Shown here: positions 15,708 through 23,469 of the stretch, piece after piece
Position numbering within the stretch: the first letter of the stretch is position 1
How the letters are laid out: each line of letters starts with the position of its first letter
Assembly (NCBI RefSeq): GCF_946848805.1
Contig: NZ_CAMPFU010000005.1
Coordinates: 1-64,000, forward strand
DNA: 64,000 nt
Direction of reading: 5' to 3'
From: Deinococcus sp. Marseille-Q6407
GTDB lineage: Bacteria > Deinococcota > Deinococci > Deinococcales > Deinococcaceae
Made by a program: the position numbers and the translations under genes
The notes under the pieces: model-generated
What the model was told of the DNA's origin: nothing
What the model saw: only the letters and a program-made list of their open reading frames with translations
Database searches by the model: none

Positions 15708-16084
15708 GCAGGCTCCTGAGTGTCCGCTGCGGCCAGAGCATCCTCCGCTTCCAGGGCCGTGTCAAAGCACAACAGCAGCGGCACCAGCGCGTCGGCCGGG
15801 CCTTCCACGGCGTAGGTTTCATTGGGGGTATAGATGCCCACCACGGTGCCCTGCCGACCACTCCGCAGTCGCACGACCCACCCCCGCGCGTAGCACAGCC
15901 GTTCCACTTCATTCATCAGGGCCTCGATATGCGCCTCTGAAGGCTTCAGCAGACAGATGCGGTGGGTGCCCGCCTTCGGTGAGGTCAGGGTCAGGACGTC
16001 ACCTTCCACCTGCATGACCAGCGGCAGCTTGTCACTCAGGCGGCGGCAGGTGTCAGCAAAGTTGGTGCTCACAGTTTTGTCCAT
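15704..16084 (-). CDS. Protein of unknown function
   Basis: 126 residues (MDKTVSTNFADTCRRLSDKLPLV...), with a beta-rich first half and an acidic, Ala-rich C-terminal helix. It overlaps its neighbours by 4 and 16 bp. No family recognised; the compact packing supports a real gene. Confidence 0.5.
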   Translation of the reverse strand: MDKTVSTNFADTCRRLSDKLPLVMQVEGDVLTLTSPKAGTHRICLLKPSEAHIEALMNEVERLCYARGWVVRLRSGRQGTVVGIYTPNETYAVEGPADALVPLLLCFDTALEAEDALAAADTQEPA

Positions 16085-16521
16085 GGTTCTCCCTCAACTT
16101 TCCCCGCGTAGATCTGCGGCATTTCCCAGCCCGGCACTGGGTGGGGGTCGTAGCGACTGACCGCCCAGCCGGGGTCGGTGCCTTCGGCAGCGCAGCGGTC
16201 CAGATACAACGGCTGGCGTACCACCTGATGCAGCAGGAACAGACCGTCCTTGACCCGCGCCAGCTCCGGCGAGCGGGCCTTGAAGTAGTTGGGCCGCTCG
16301 CCGGTCACCAGCGGGCCCAGTTCCGCCAGGCGGTCGCGCAGCTCGCAGAACTCGTCAGTAGGCAGACCTGCCAGAAAGGTGAGCGTGACGCTATCCGTCT
16401 GGCCGATCAGGAACCGGGCGCAGACCTCGGTGGCGTCGCGCATCAGCGCCAGCTGCTCAGCCGTGACGGTCAGGGTGTAGTGGGTGGGCGGCTGGGCCGC
16501 CGCGGCTGGAGCCTCGGTCAT
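16069..16521 (-). CDS. Protein of unknown function
   Basis: 150 residues. TLTVTAEQLALMRDATEVCARFLIGQ resembles a helix region seen in phage proteins of unknown function, and the C-terminus contains WAVSRYDPHPVPGWEMPQIYAG. No family recognised with confidence. It is part of the overlapping minus-strand series. Confidence 0.5.
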   Translation of the reverse strand: MTEAPAAAAQPPTHYTLTVTAEQLALMRDATEVCARFLIGQTDSVTLTFLAGLPTDEFCELRDRLAELGPLVTGERPNYFKARSPELARVKDGLFLLHQVVRQPLYLDRCAAEGTDPGWAVSRYDPHPVPGWEMPQIYAGKVEGEPWTKL

Positions 16522-16973
16522 GACTGCTCCAATCTGCGGAGCCGGAAGGCACCGATGCGCGTCACTTCATGGTGCCGCAGCACGGAATCCACCAGCCCGT
16601 CCGCGAGGTCGGCCAGGGTTCGGGCGCACTCGGGGTCAACCTCAAGAAAGGCGTCCACGAGTTTCTGGCCCGTCAGCACCTCCCCCAGCGGCACAAAGAC
16701 ATCGGCATAGGTGTCGCATTCCAGGTCGGCAATGCGGTAGGTGGCACCCGCAGCTGGCTGCGCCGGCGGCTCCGGCTGCACCAGCTCCCGTGTCGTCACC
16801 GGCCCGGTCTGGGTGACGCTCACCAGCTGGCAGATGTAGAACGCTTGCCCCAGATGTGCGCCGGCCAGCCGCTCGGCTTCTGCCCTGGCGCGGGCAGGGT
16901 CGTCGAACCGCACACGCGGCGGGGTCTTGCCTTCGGGGTTCCAGATGATGTACTGCACGGGTTCGGTGGTCAT
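16518..16973 (-). CDS. Protein of unknown function
   Basis: 151 residues (MTTEPVQYIIWNPEGKTPPRVRFDDPARARAEAERLA...). The first half reads as a small alpha/beta domain in which DDPARARAEAERLA is the helix; the rest is acidic. No family recognised. 4-bp overlaps at both ends. Confidence 0.5.
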   Translation of the reverse strand: MTTEPVQYIIWNPEGKTPPRVRFDDPARARAEAERLAGAHLGQAFYICQLVSVTQTGPVTTRELVQPEPPAQPAAGATYRIADLECDTYADVFVPLGEVLTGQKLVDAFLEVDPECARTLADLADGLVDSVLRHHEVTRIGAFRLRRLEQS

Positions 16974-17191
16974 GCTTTCTCCTTATGGTCGGATGGATAG
17001 TGGCCGCAACAGGCACAGCGCACATTGCCTGCGCTGTCCAGTACCGGGTCGCAGGCAGCGCAGGCAGTAGGGGCCGGCAGGGCGCAACGGCAGTTGGGGT
17101 TGGTACAAAACGGGGCGTAACTGGGACGCCGACGTTTTATGGCCCATGGCAGCAGGGCCAGCAGCAGAACCAAAGCCAGGGTGGCGAGCAT
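16970..17191 (-). CDS. Small membrane-anchored Cys-rich protein
   Basis: 73 residues from ATG 17191 (MLATLALVLLLALLPWAIKRR), which gives one membrane segment followed by positive residues. A cluster of cysteines follows (FCTNPNCRCALPAPTACAACD, then CACCGHYP), likely a metal-binding ribbon. The ATG overlaps the stop of the VRR-NUC gene. Function unknown. Confidence 0.55.
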   Translation of the reverse strand: MLATLALVLLLALLPWAIKRRRPSYAPFCTNPNCRCALPAPTACAACDPVLDSAGNVRCACCGHYPSDHKEKA

Positions 17192-17724
17192 CAGTCCACT
17201 CCCAGGCCTGGCAATTCGCAGGCCGTGCCCTTCCTGGGCACCCAGTACCACTCGTGCACCTCGCCCGCGAGGTAGGCCAGCAGCTGAATGCGGCCCTGGC
17301 GCCAGCCGCGGGCAACGTCGGCGGCGTAGCCCTGCTGGCGGTGGGCGATCATCCAGCCGCGCTGCTCTGGGCTGGGCGTGTTGCCCTTCAGGTCCTTCAG
17401 TTCAATCCGCAGGCCGTGGTAGCCGTGCAGCGGCACATCCAGCAGCAGATCCGGGTAGCCGGCGCGGGTGCCCATGCGCTTAAACTTGGCGCCTTCAGGG
17501 CTGTAGGTTCTGCCCTTACGGGTCACGGTCTGCCGCTTGCCCCCATTGGGCGAGTGGTGCAGCATCTGCAGCTCCGGCAGGTCCGTGAGGTGGTTTCTGG
17601 CCCAGCTGATCAAGGTGATCTGGTGCTGATCCTCATCCCAGAGTTTTTCGGCGGCGTCCCGGCCCTGCTCGGCCAGCCGGGCGTCCTGCTCGCGGACTTG
17701 CAGTAAGAGATCACAAGCACTCAT
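17191..17724 (-). CDS. VRR-NUC domain nuclease
   Basis: About 177 residues from ATG 17724 (MSACDLLLQV), with GGAGG just upstream. The VRR-NUC pattern is clear: LHHSPNGGKR, KRMGTRAGYPDLLLD, LRIELKDLKGNTPSPEQRGW, and GYAADVARGW. The PD...ELK residues form the PD-(D/E)XK metal site. These phage and plasmid nucleases are structure-specific and are thought to process junctions or flaps during replication and recombination. Confidence 0.85.
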   Translation of the reverse strand: MSACDLLLQVREQDARLAEQGRDAAEKLWDEDQHQITLISWARNHLTDLPELQMLHHSPNGGKRQTVTRKGRTYSPEGAKFKRMGTRAGYPDLLLDVPLHGYHGLRIELKDLKGNTPSPEQRGWMIAHRQQGYAADVARGWRQGRIQLLAYLAGEVHEWYWVPRKGTACELPGLGVD

Positions 17725-18004
17725 GATTTTGCCTCCGTTTCCAGAGCTCGTCGAGCCGCGCCTCACCCGCTGGGGTCAGCAGCAGCCCTGACGTGCGGTA
17801 CAGCCGCCCCCAGCCCTCCCGCTGGAAGGTCGCCCACAGGCGCTGGGCGCCGGGACCGGCCAGGCTAGGCGCCTGCGCGCCGGCCGTCAGCACTTCCCTC
17901 AGTTCCGGATGCCGCTCACAGAGTCGGGTCACCGCCTCATTCAAGGAAGTGGGCTGCCGAACACTCAGGCAGCCCAGCAACAGACGTTCCAGCTCAGAGG
18001 TCAA
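17711..18004 (-). CDS. Small winged-helix-like protein
   Basis: 97 residues; N-terminal helices (MTSELERLLLGCLSVRQP), then GWGRLYRTSGLLLTPAGEARLDELWKRR, which looks like the wing and last helix of a small DNA-binding fold. It directly precedes the VRR-NUC gene with a 14-bp overlap. No specific family recognised. Confidence 0.5.
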   Translation of the reverse strand: MTSELERLLLGCLSVRQPTSLNEAVTRLCERHPELREVLTAGAQAPSLAGPGAQRLWATFQREGWGRLYRTSGLLLTPAGEARLDELWKRRQNHECL

Positions 18005-18669
18005 GGCTGCACCTCACGGGGGTAGCCCAGCTGCTGGAGCTGGACGCGGTACCCGGTCACCTGTGCTTCCAGCCCCGGCGCCAGCGGGCCGCACTCATCC
18101 AGCTCAGCCAGGGCGCTGCGCAGGCCCGCCAGCAGCAGATCTATCTGCTCTACTTCCGCCTGGGGGCGGTTGCCGCGTTTTCCCCAGCGCTGGTGCCTTG
18201 GCGGCCGGGGAGCGTGAACCTCGCGGGCCGTCTCGGCCAGCAGCAGGCCACCGGGCAGCAGTCGGCCCCGCACCTCTGCGGCGAAGGCCTCCGGGCACAG
18301 GGCAGTCAGGACAGCGCTCGTCGCGTGCATGGTCAGCTTGAGGGGCCGGACAGTAGGCACATCCGGCCAGACACTCACCTGAATGATGCCGAGGCTCCGG
18401 TCCAGCCTCAGTACCCGGCCGACAACGTACAGCTGCGAGCCGTTGGCGCGCCGGCCGGCACCCCGGATGCGGCCTTTGGGGGCCTGGAAGCGCACCAGCT
18501 GGCCGGCTGTGTTGCTCCAGGGATGGCCAGTCACGGTGAGGCGCTGGCCGGCGCGCCCGGGCGGCCCCTTAAAAGAAACACCCGAGAGGCTCAGGCCTTT
18601 CGGGTGTTCGGCGGCCCACCCGGTCAGGGTCAGCACAGCGGTATGTCGGAGTGGGGGAGAGTCATTCAC
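18001..18669 (-). CDS. Protein of unknown function with OB-like beta region
   Basis: About 222 residues from GTG 18669 (VNDSPPLRHTAVLTLTGWAAE), overlapping the previous stop with a GGAG upstream. The central segment (LTVTGHPWSNTAGQLVRFQAPKGRIRGAGRRANGSQLYVVGRVLRLDRSLGIIQVSVW) is strongly beta and could be an OB-type nucleic-acid-binding domain; the C-terminus is helical. The link to single-stranded DNA binding is a guess from composition and context. Confidence 0.5.
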   Translation of the reverse strand: MNDSPPLRHTAVLTLTGWAAEHPKGLSLSGVSFKGPPGRAGQRLTVTGHPWSNTAGQLVRFQAPKGRIRGAGRRANGSQLYVVGRVLRLDRSLGIIQVSVWPDVPTVRPLKLTMHATSAVLTALCPEAFAAEVRGRLLPGGLLLAETAREVHAPRPPRHQRWGKRGNRPQAEVEQIDLLLAGLRSALAELDECGPLAPGLEAQVTGYRVQLQQLGYPREVQP

Positions 18670-18928
18670 GGGAGAACTCCTTTTCGGCCTGACGGGCCAC
18701 GATGTAGGCATCCTGTAGGGCGAGGTCGCGGAAGTGGCCGACCTGCACGTCCAGAACACGTGAACAGTAGTTGGTGAGGTAAAAGATGTCCTGCGCGTCT
18801 GGCTGCAGCAAGGAGCGCATGCGGCCTACGAAGCGCTGGGCCTCCGGCATCGTCATGCGCTCCGCGCCGGCTGGGCGCTGGTACCGCTTCGGCGGCGGCC
18901 CCGCGGGCTTAGGCGGTCGCTTCCACAT
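18662..18928 (-). CDS. Small basic protein of unknown function
   Basis: 88 residues from ATG 18928 (MWKRPPKPAGPPPKRY), overlapping the end of the preceding gene by 20 bp. A proline/lysine-rich N-terminus is followed by helices (TMPEAQRFVGRMRSLLQPDAQD, HFRDLALQDAYIVARQAEKE). No family recognised. Confidence 0.45.
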   Translation of the reverse strand: MWKRPPKPAGPPPKRYQRPAGAERMTMPEAQRFVGRMRSLLQPDAQDIFYLTNYCSRVLDVQVGHFRDLALQDAYIVARQAEKEFSRE

Positions 18929-19343
18929 GGGGCACCAGTTGCTGGGGCGCGCCGCCCGGCCCGAGGCGGGTGATGACCACCTCAGAGCCAGCCTGCAGCA
19001 GAGTGAAGCTTTTGACCGGCAAGGCCAGCGGATCAAGTTCAAACCCGGCCAGCCCTGCGGCGTAGGTCAGCACCTCGTCAGGACCGTACTCGGTCCAGGC
19101 GCTGGCGCGGCGGCCAGCATCCAGCTGGGCCTGGAAGATGCAGGCCAGGCGGTCGGCAAAAGTCTGAACCTGCTCAGGCGTGTAGCGGGCCTCGCTGCGG
19201 AGGTTCAGGCTCAGGAGGGCAGGGAGGTCGGATCCGGACTCGCCTGGGCTGGGGTCACTGAGGAACTGCGCCCACCAGTCGGCCGCGGCCTGGGCGGCCG
19301 GCCCAGGGACGCACTCCCGTGAACCGGGGTGTAAGTCGGGCAT
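18909..19343 (-). CDS. Protein of unknown function
   Basis: 144 residues (MPDLHPGSRECVPGPAAQAAADWWAQFLSDP...). The middle segment (YTPEQVQTFADRLACIFQAQLDAGR) is helical and the end has a valine-rich beta stretch. No family recognised. An AAGGAG-like ribosome site precedes the ATG. Confidence 0.5.
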   Translation of the reverse strand: MPDLHPGSRECVPGPAAQAAADWWAQFLSDPSPGESGSDLPALLSLNLRSEARYTPEQVQTFADRLACIFQAQLDAGRRASAWTEYGPDEVLTYAAGLAGFELDPLALPVKSFTLLQAGSEVVITRLGPGGAPQQLVPHVEATA

Positions 19344-19543
19344 GGGGAAACTCCTTGAAGGACATAGGGTAAGGGCTCAGAGTCCCAGGTCACGAAGAGG
19401 TGACCGTGAGGGGCCTGGGGGTCGTTTCGGTGGTTATCAAGTGGCATAAGTACAGGCTGCACCATCCCCCGGGCATATCCCGGACCGCCCCTGTTAACGA
19501 CCCGGCCGGGTCACTGCCCCATAGGGCAGGCTGAGGCTTCACC
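19344..19543. other. 200-bp gene-free stretch with small inverted repeats
   Basis: This spacer in the minus-strand series holds GGTCAC and GTGACC separated by 6 bases (19388-19405) and several short C/G-rich symmetric words (e.g. GGCCGGGTC, CCATAGGG), but no ORF I would support. It may contain a terminator for the gene at 19544 and a promoter for the genes below it. Confidence 0.35.
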
Positions 19544-20401
19544 TCAACCAGTCCGCTGCTCAGATGCCAGGTAAGGCCGCAGGGTACTGGGGGTCATGCT
19601 GCTGCGGATGATGTCGCACTGAATGTCGCGGTCGCTCAGCAGGGCCACGGTGATTTTCAGCGGCGTGACTGCCACGATCTCGTGCGGCTCCCGCATGTAG
19701 ACGACCTGGTCACCCACCTGCCACTCGCTGCGCCCGCTGACGCGCAGGCTGCCGGCCACTTCGCCGGCTGGCCGTTGCTGCACCATCTCGCGGACGGCCA
19801 GACGCTGCTCGGCATGTTCCTGCAGGAGACGCAGCAGCTCGGTGGTGTAGTTCAGCCCCGGCAGCCCTGGGTTGGTTTCCTGCTCACGGCGGCGCTGGGA
19901 CATATTGCGGCGGGCCTCGTTGTGAAACTCGCGCAGCTGCTCCAGGCTGATCAAGCTGGCAATCTCGCGGCGGTCCAGGCCACCGACGACTTCCGTGCTG
20001 AGAGGAGGCATCTTCTTGTCTCCCAGCTGATACGGCGACAGCCAGCGTTTGTTCAGGTAGCGGTCCAGCTGGGCGTTGACAGCCGCCACCGCGCCCGCCG
20101 GAGCCGCGCCGCCCGGAACTTCTTCACCAGCAGTGGGCTGGGTATCCTGCTGCCCGCCTTGGCCGATAGCTGACTCAGAAAGGTCAGGCCCGTGAAGTGA
20201 GGCAGTGTTTGCGGGCTGTGCTGTGATGCCCTCTTCCTGCCCGCCTTCGGCTTCATCGAGTAGAGCCTCCAGCAGATCTTCTGGCGAAGCCTCCTCAGAA
20301 GAAGAAGCGTTCAGGGTGGCGTCCTGCTCCCCAGCTTCCAGTGCGGGTGCTTCTTCTTCTGAATCTAAGGAAGAAGCTATGGAATGAATCTCTTTATTCA
20401 T
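19544..20401 (-). CDS. Acidic protein of unknown function, downstream of the HTH gene
   Basis: About 285 residues from ATG 20401 (MNKEIHSIASSLDSEEE), which overlaps the end of the upstream gene. The first ~120 residues are highly acidic and probably disordered; the rest contains LDRYLNKRWLSPYQLGDKKMPP, a helical Arg/Glu-rich part, and a C-terminal beta region (WQVGDQVVYMREPHEIVAVTPLKITVALLSD) resembling a KOW/SH3-like barrel. Upstream in-frame codons lie inside the preceding gene. No family recognised; a role in replication is possible from position. Confidence 0.6.
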   Translation of the reverse strand: MNKEIHSIASSLDSEEEAPALEAGEQDATLNASSSEEASPEDLLEALLDEAEGGQEEGITAQPANTASLHGPDLSESAIGQGGQQDTQPTAGEEVPGGAAPAGAVAAVNAQLDRYLNKRWLSPYQLGDKKMPPLSTEVVGGLDRREIASLISLEQLREFHNEARRNMSQRRREQETNPGLPGLNYTTELLRLLQEHAEQRLAVREMVQQRPAGEVAGSLRVSGRSEWQVGDQVVYMREPHEIVAVTPLKITVALLSDRDIQCDIIRSSMTPSTLRPYLASEQRTG

Positions 20402-21011
20402 CCGGAAGTTTTTCCGAATGGTTATTATCTTCGCTTCCATTTCCATCCGGAAGTTTTTCCGAATGGCTTCCAGACGCATTATCTTCGGGTTTTTGCCCTG
20501 TGCCGGGTTCTGGCTGTTCGGCGCCCTCTTCAGTGGAGCCACCATCTTCACCCTCTGCCGGGTCGAGGTCGGGCTTGGTCCGTGTGGCTGCCCAGGCATC
20601 GACTGCCGCTTGGACATTGGCACGGCAAAACAGGTACTGAAGCTTGCGGTCGTAGGGCTGGTGGGGGTTATTCCGCAGCTTGAGAAAGCCCAGCTGCTCC
20701 AACAGTTTCATTTTCTGCGAGACCGTCTTGTCGCTGAGGGTACCGAGCAGGTCCTCGGTGGCGATCTCTGTTGCTGAGCGGTAAATCCACAGGCCCTCAT
20801 CCTGATCTGCGGCCTCTCCATGCGCTTTCTTGGTGGAGTTCTGGGCGCGGGCCTGCGCGCGGGCCTTGAGTTTGTACTTGTACCACTGCTCGCCCCAGTT
20901 CAGCAGGATGGCGGCACTCTTGTCGCCGTTGGTGATTGCGAGGTAGGACTCTCTGATGACCACGAAGGTCTCTCCAGCTGGTCGCTGAATGATGTCGGTT
21001 GAATCACTCAC
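20394..21011 (-). CDS. Helix-turn-helix protein, possible replication initiator of the phage-like region
   Basis: 205 residues. The N-terminal half contains an HTH pattern: IYRSATEIATEDLLGTLSDKTVSQKMKLLEQLGFLKLRNNP, with the recognition part around SDKTVSQKMKLLEQLGFL, like phage and plasmid DnaD/RepA-type winged helices. The C-terminal 60 residues are acidic and repeat HSEKLPD twice. It is the first gene of the long minus-strand series, with an inverted repeat 58-83 bp upstream. The internal DNA repeats (20400-20466) recall origins placed inside initiator genes; function is inferred. Confidence 0.65.
   Translation of the reverse strand: MSDSTDIIQRPAGETFVVIRESYLAITNGDKSAAILLNWGEQWYKYKLKARAQARAQNSTKKAHGEAADQDEGLWIYRSATEIATEDLLGTLSDKTVSQKMKLLEQLGFLKLRNNPHQPYDRKLQYLFCRANVQAAVDAWAATRTKPDLDPAEGEDGGSTEEGAEQPEPGTGQKPEDNASGSHSEKLPDGNGSEDNNHSEKLPDE
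20400..20466. repeat. Two 22-bp direct repeats with internal CGGAA/TTCCG symmetry
   Basis: ATCCGGAAGTTTTTCCGAAT followed by GG occurs at 20400-20421 and 20445-20466. A further shared ATTATCTTCG follows each (20424, 20478), so the unit is about 50 bp. In the protein it produces two HSEKLPD motifs. Each copy contains CGGAA-N4-TTCCG symmetry, as protein-binding sites often do. Confidence 0.7.
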
Positions 21012-21068
21012 GTAAATCCTTCAACGCTCTTGGGGTTTCCCCCCTAGTGGGCCTATGATTGACCCCTG

Positions 21069-21094
21069 ACGTGTAGGCGCGTTACACTACACGT
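21069..21094. promoter_or_regulatory. Inverted repeat ACGTGTAG-N10-CTACACGT, likely operator
   Basis: Perfect 8-bp arms at 21069-21076 and 21087-21094 lie upstream of the first gene of the minus-strand series (start 21011). The spacing places like faces of the arms about two helical turns apart, as for a dimeric repressor. The remaining spacer to the IS element (21095-21266) holds no supported gene. Confidence 0.5.
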
Positions 21095-21266
21095 AAGCGA
21101 AGGCCGCCGCCTAAGCGACAACCACAGCAAAAAGTTGTTACCACAACCCTGGGAATTCCCTCGCAGAAGATTGGCGTCAGATGCGGGGGTTTTCCCTTTT
21201 CTGGTCTCTCGCCAGAATCGGGTTGCCCCTACAATAGCGTCTGACCTGCGTGAATGGAAGATAAGA

Positions 21267-22417
21267 CTCATAAGTTGCACCTTGCATAGCTGAGCGAATA
21301 GCCGTGCTGGTGGAGGAATTCTTGCTCTTTTTGAAGCTGGCTCAGCAGGTGGTTCAGCCTGACTTCGGGGAAGAGGGTATGTAGGGCCAAGCGGGCTGCC
21401 TCTTTCAGGGTCATGTCCTCAGAGCGGTACAGCATGGTCAGGGTGAAGGCCAGGAAGACCATCAAAATCCAGCGGTCCAGACCCCTGGCAGTTCGCAGCG
21501 CGAACTGCGCCAACCCAAACTGATGCTTTCCCTCCTTAAAAAAGGATTCCAGCGCCCAGCGCCGTTTTCCTTCAGCAAGGATGTCCTTCCCCTCCAGCAG
21601 CTCGGATGACACCGCGAAGAATTCACGGTCCCCACGGTCTATTCTCCCCAGGGTCAGCGTTTCTAGAGGCCAATTGGCGAGGTTGACATACCCTCCGTGC
21701 GGACAATCCGCCACTGTCACCCGCCCAGGATGATCCGTGCGTCGGTTGCTCCGCACACCCACCACGAACTCGAAACCGAGACGCTGCACACCGTCCAGAA
21801 AGACAGCGGATTCGAATCCACTGTCTGCCAGTACGCAGACCTGAAAGCGCTTCCCGACGAAGTTTGGCACCTCTTCCAGCAGGTCAAGGGCTAACGTGAC
21901 GGGAGTGCTGGTGTACTTGCCCTGGTAGACCCGGTAAGAAATGGGGAACTTCAGTTCCCCATTTTCGGCGAACAAGACCACCAAATGAATGCCGTGCCTG
22001 CCGTTGTAGACGCTGACGTAGGGCAGTTGAGTCCCCACCTTTTCCACCGTGGTCAGATCCACGCTGAGACGCAGACGAGGTCTGCGTTTGTGACGAGCCG
22101 CGTCCAGCAACATGCGCCACTGGAAGTCCTGCATCTCTTCCCAGCAGCGGTCTGAATTCCAGTCATAGATGTTGAAGAAACGGCTGAGTGCACTGGGACT
22201 GACTCCCTCAGCCTGGCTGAAGTTGGTCTTCTGACCTGGACTGTGGAAGAGGTGCAGCGAAGCTTGCAAGCTTCGCTGCTGATACAGCGTCTCTGGAATA
22301 TCCAGAATCCGCTGTGAGAGAATATGGGTGCGCTCCCCTGAAACCGGTTGATTCACACTTCCAGAATTTCAGCTCTGGGAGCGCTTTTTGTCCGCCTATT
22401 CAGGTGCAAGTTCTGAG
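21267..22417 (-). mobile_element. IS4-family element type A, copy 1, complete
   Basis: 1151 bp from CTCATAAGTTGCACC to GGTGCAAGTTCTGAG; the imperfect terminal repeats have consensus CTCANAASTTGCACCT. Copies of identical length lie at 28661, 31976 and 45934. No matching 5-bp target duplication flanks this copy (TAAGA versus AATAA), so it may have arisen by or taken part in rearrangement. It separates the phage-like region from the EcoRI-like system. Confidence 0.9.
21268..22356 (-). CDS. IS4-family transposase (type A)
   Basis: 362-residue DDE transposase. The catalytic acids lie in [22 protein letters not shown] and in the Y/R-E-K signature region [18 protein letters not shown]. The frame is open throughout, so this copy may be active. 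It is nearly identical to the copies at 28662-29750 and 31977-33065. Confidence 0.95.
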   Translation of the reverse strand: MNQPVSGERTHILSQRILDIPETLYQQRSLQASLHLFHSPGQKTNFSQAEGVSPSALSRFFNIYDWNSDRCWEEMQDFQWRMLLDAARHKRRPRLRLSVDLTTVEKVGTQLPYVSVYNGRHGIHLVVLFAENGELKFPISYRVYQGKYTSTPVTLALDLLEEVPNFVGKRFQVCVLADSGFESAVFLDGVQRLGFEFVVGVRSNRRTDHPGRVTVADCPHGGYVNLANWPLETLTLGRIDRGDREFFAVSSELLEGKDILAEGKRRWALESFFKEGKHQFGLAQFALRTARGLDRWILMVFLAFTLTMLYRSEDMTLKEAARLALHTLFPEVRLNHLLSQLQKEQEFLHQHGYSLSYARCNL

Positions 22418-22515
22418 AATAACCGTTTTTTGCTTTTGAAACGATTCATAGAAGTTATGTCGCGGAGAGAAAAATGGGGGAATATAATATAACCCAAGTC
22501 GTATCCGGCAACTAC

Positions 22516-23469
22516 TTATCTTTCCTCTCTTCGTCTGATAATGATCCTAAAGTAGGGTGCTTTTCCGTTAATTCGCAGATCTTTCCCGTCATTCCCCTTG
22601 CGAAATCCTACGATCTCAAATTGAGCAGGATTGTGTTTATGGAGGAAGGTAATGGGCACTCCCATTAGTCCGAACCAATCAGAAGGGATATCCTTGGTTT
22701 TATTGACGTTGATACCATCGAGGTTGTCATAGTGAGGATAATCAGCCTCGTTAGCGCTGTAGGTCTTCACGAGAGGAATATCCTGATGACGTCGTTCAGA
22801 GTCTAAATTAGTGAGCCAGAGGCTGTTATTTGTGGACACGATCCGCTCGCCTCGGTCATTCAATCTGGCTTCGGTACCATAAAGCTCATAATGATCAGGA
22901 ACAATAAACCCAGAAATATCACGCCCCAAACCGACCCCGAGCCAAATCTTGCCAGCATGAATGAGTCGGAATATCTCCTTGTAGGTAATGGCATTGACGG
23001 TGGCAATAATCAAGAAATCTTTGTTAAAAGATTCTATGCACCCAACAAACTCGCGAAGCAAGGAGTATGGGGGATTAGTAACAATGATATCTGATTCCCG
23101 AAGCAAAGCAACACACTCATCGCTTCTAAAGTCCCCATTCCCTTGCAGTAGTGTTAACTCATCGTTCTTCCAAGCGACAAGCTCATCTGGATTCCCTGTG
23201 TATGAAAAATAGGTACCGCAATTGCTACCATCCACTGCATATCCGGTAGCAATGAGCCGCCTTAAACCAAGACGGGTAAAGTTATCTAAAAAATATCGGA
23301 CAAAATTACTCTTTTTTGGGTGATCTGTATTACAATAGACGGTCCTGCCTTTGAATTGGCCCTCATAATATTGAAGCTCACGGTCAATATCGACCCTCTG
23401 AGTATAAAACTCATCCTTCTTGTTCTTTTTTGCTTCCGTTAAGAAAGAGCGATCGATAAGTCGTGACAT
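22516..23469 (-). CDS. EcoRI-like adenine-specific DNA methyltransferase
   Basis: 317 residues resembling M.EcoRI: KNKKDEFYTQRVDIDRELQYY, VYCNTDHPKKSNFVRYF, and the catalytic SDIIVTNPPYSLLREF (NPPY, motif IV). It should methylate the second adenine of GAATTC and protect the replicon from the endonuclease encoded just upstream. Its ATG shares a base with the endonuclease stop (TAATG), as expected for a restriction-before-methylase operon. The gene is markedly AT-richer than its surroundings, pointing to transfer from a lower-GC donor. Confidence 0.92.
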   Translation of the reverse strand: MSRLIDRSFLTEAKKNKKDEFYTQRVDIDRELQYYEGQFKGRTVYCNTDHPKKSNFVRYFLDNFTRLGLRRLIATGYAVDGSNCGTYFSYTGNPDELVAWKNDELTLLQGNGDFRSDECVALLRESDIIVTNPPYSLLREFVGCIESFNKDFLIIATVNAITYKEIFRLIHAGKIWLGVGLGRDISGFIVPDHYELYGTEARLNDRGERIVSTNNSLWLTNLDSERRHQDIPLVKTYSANEADYPHYDNLDGINVNKTKDIPSDWFGLMGVPITFLHKHNPAQFEIVGFRKGNDGKDLRINGKAPYFRIIIRRREER

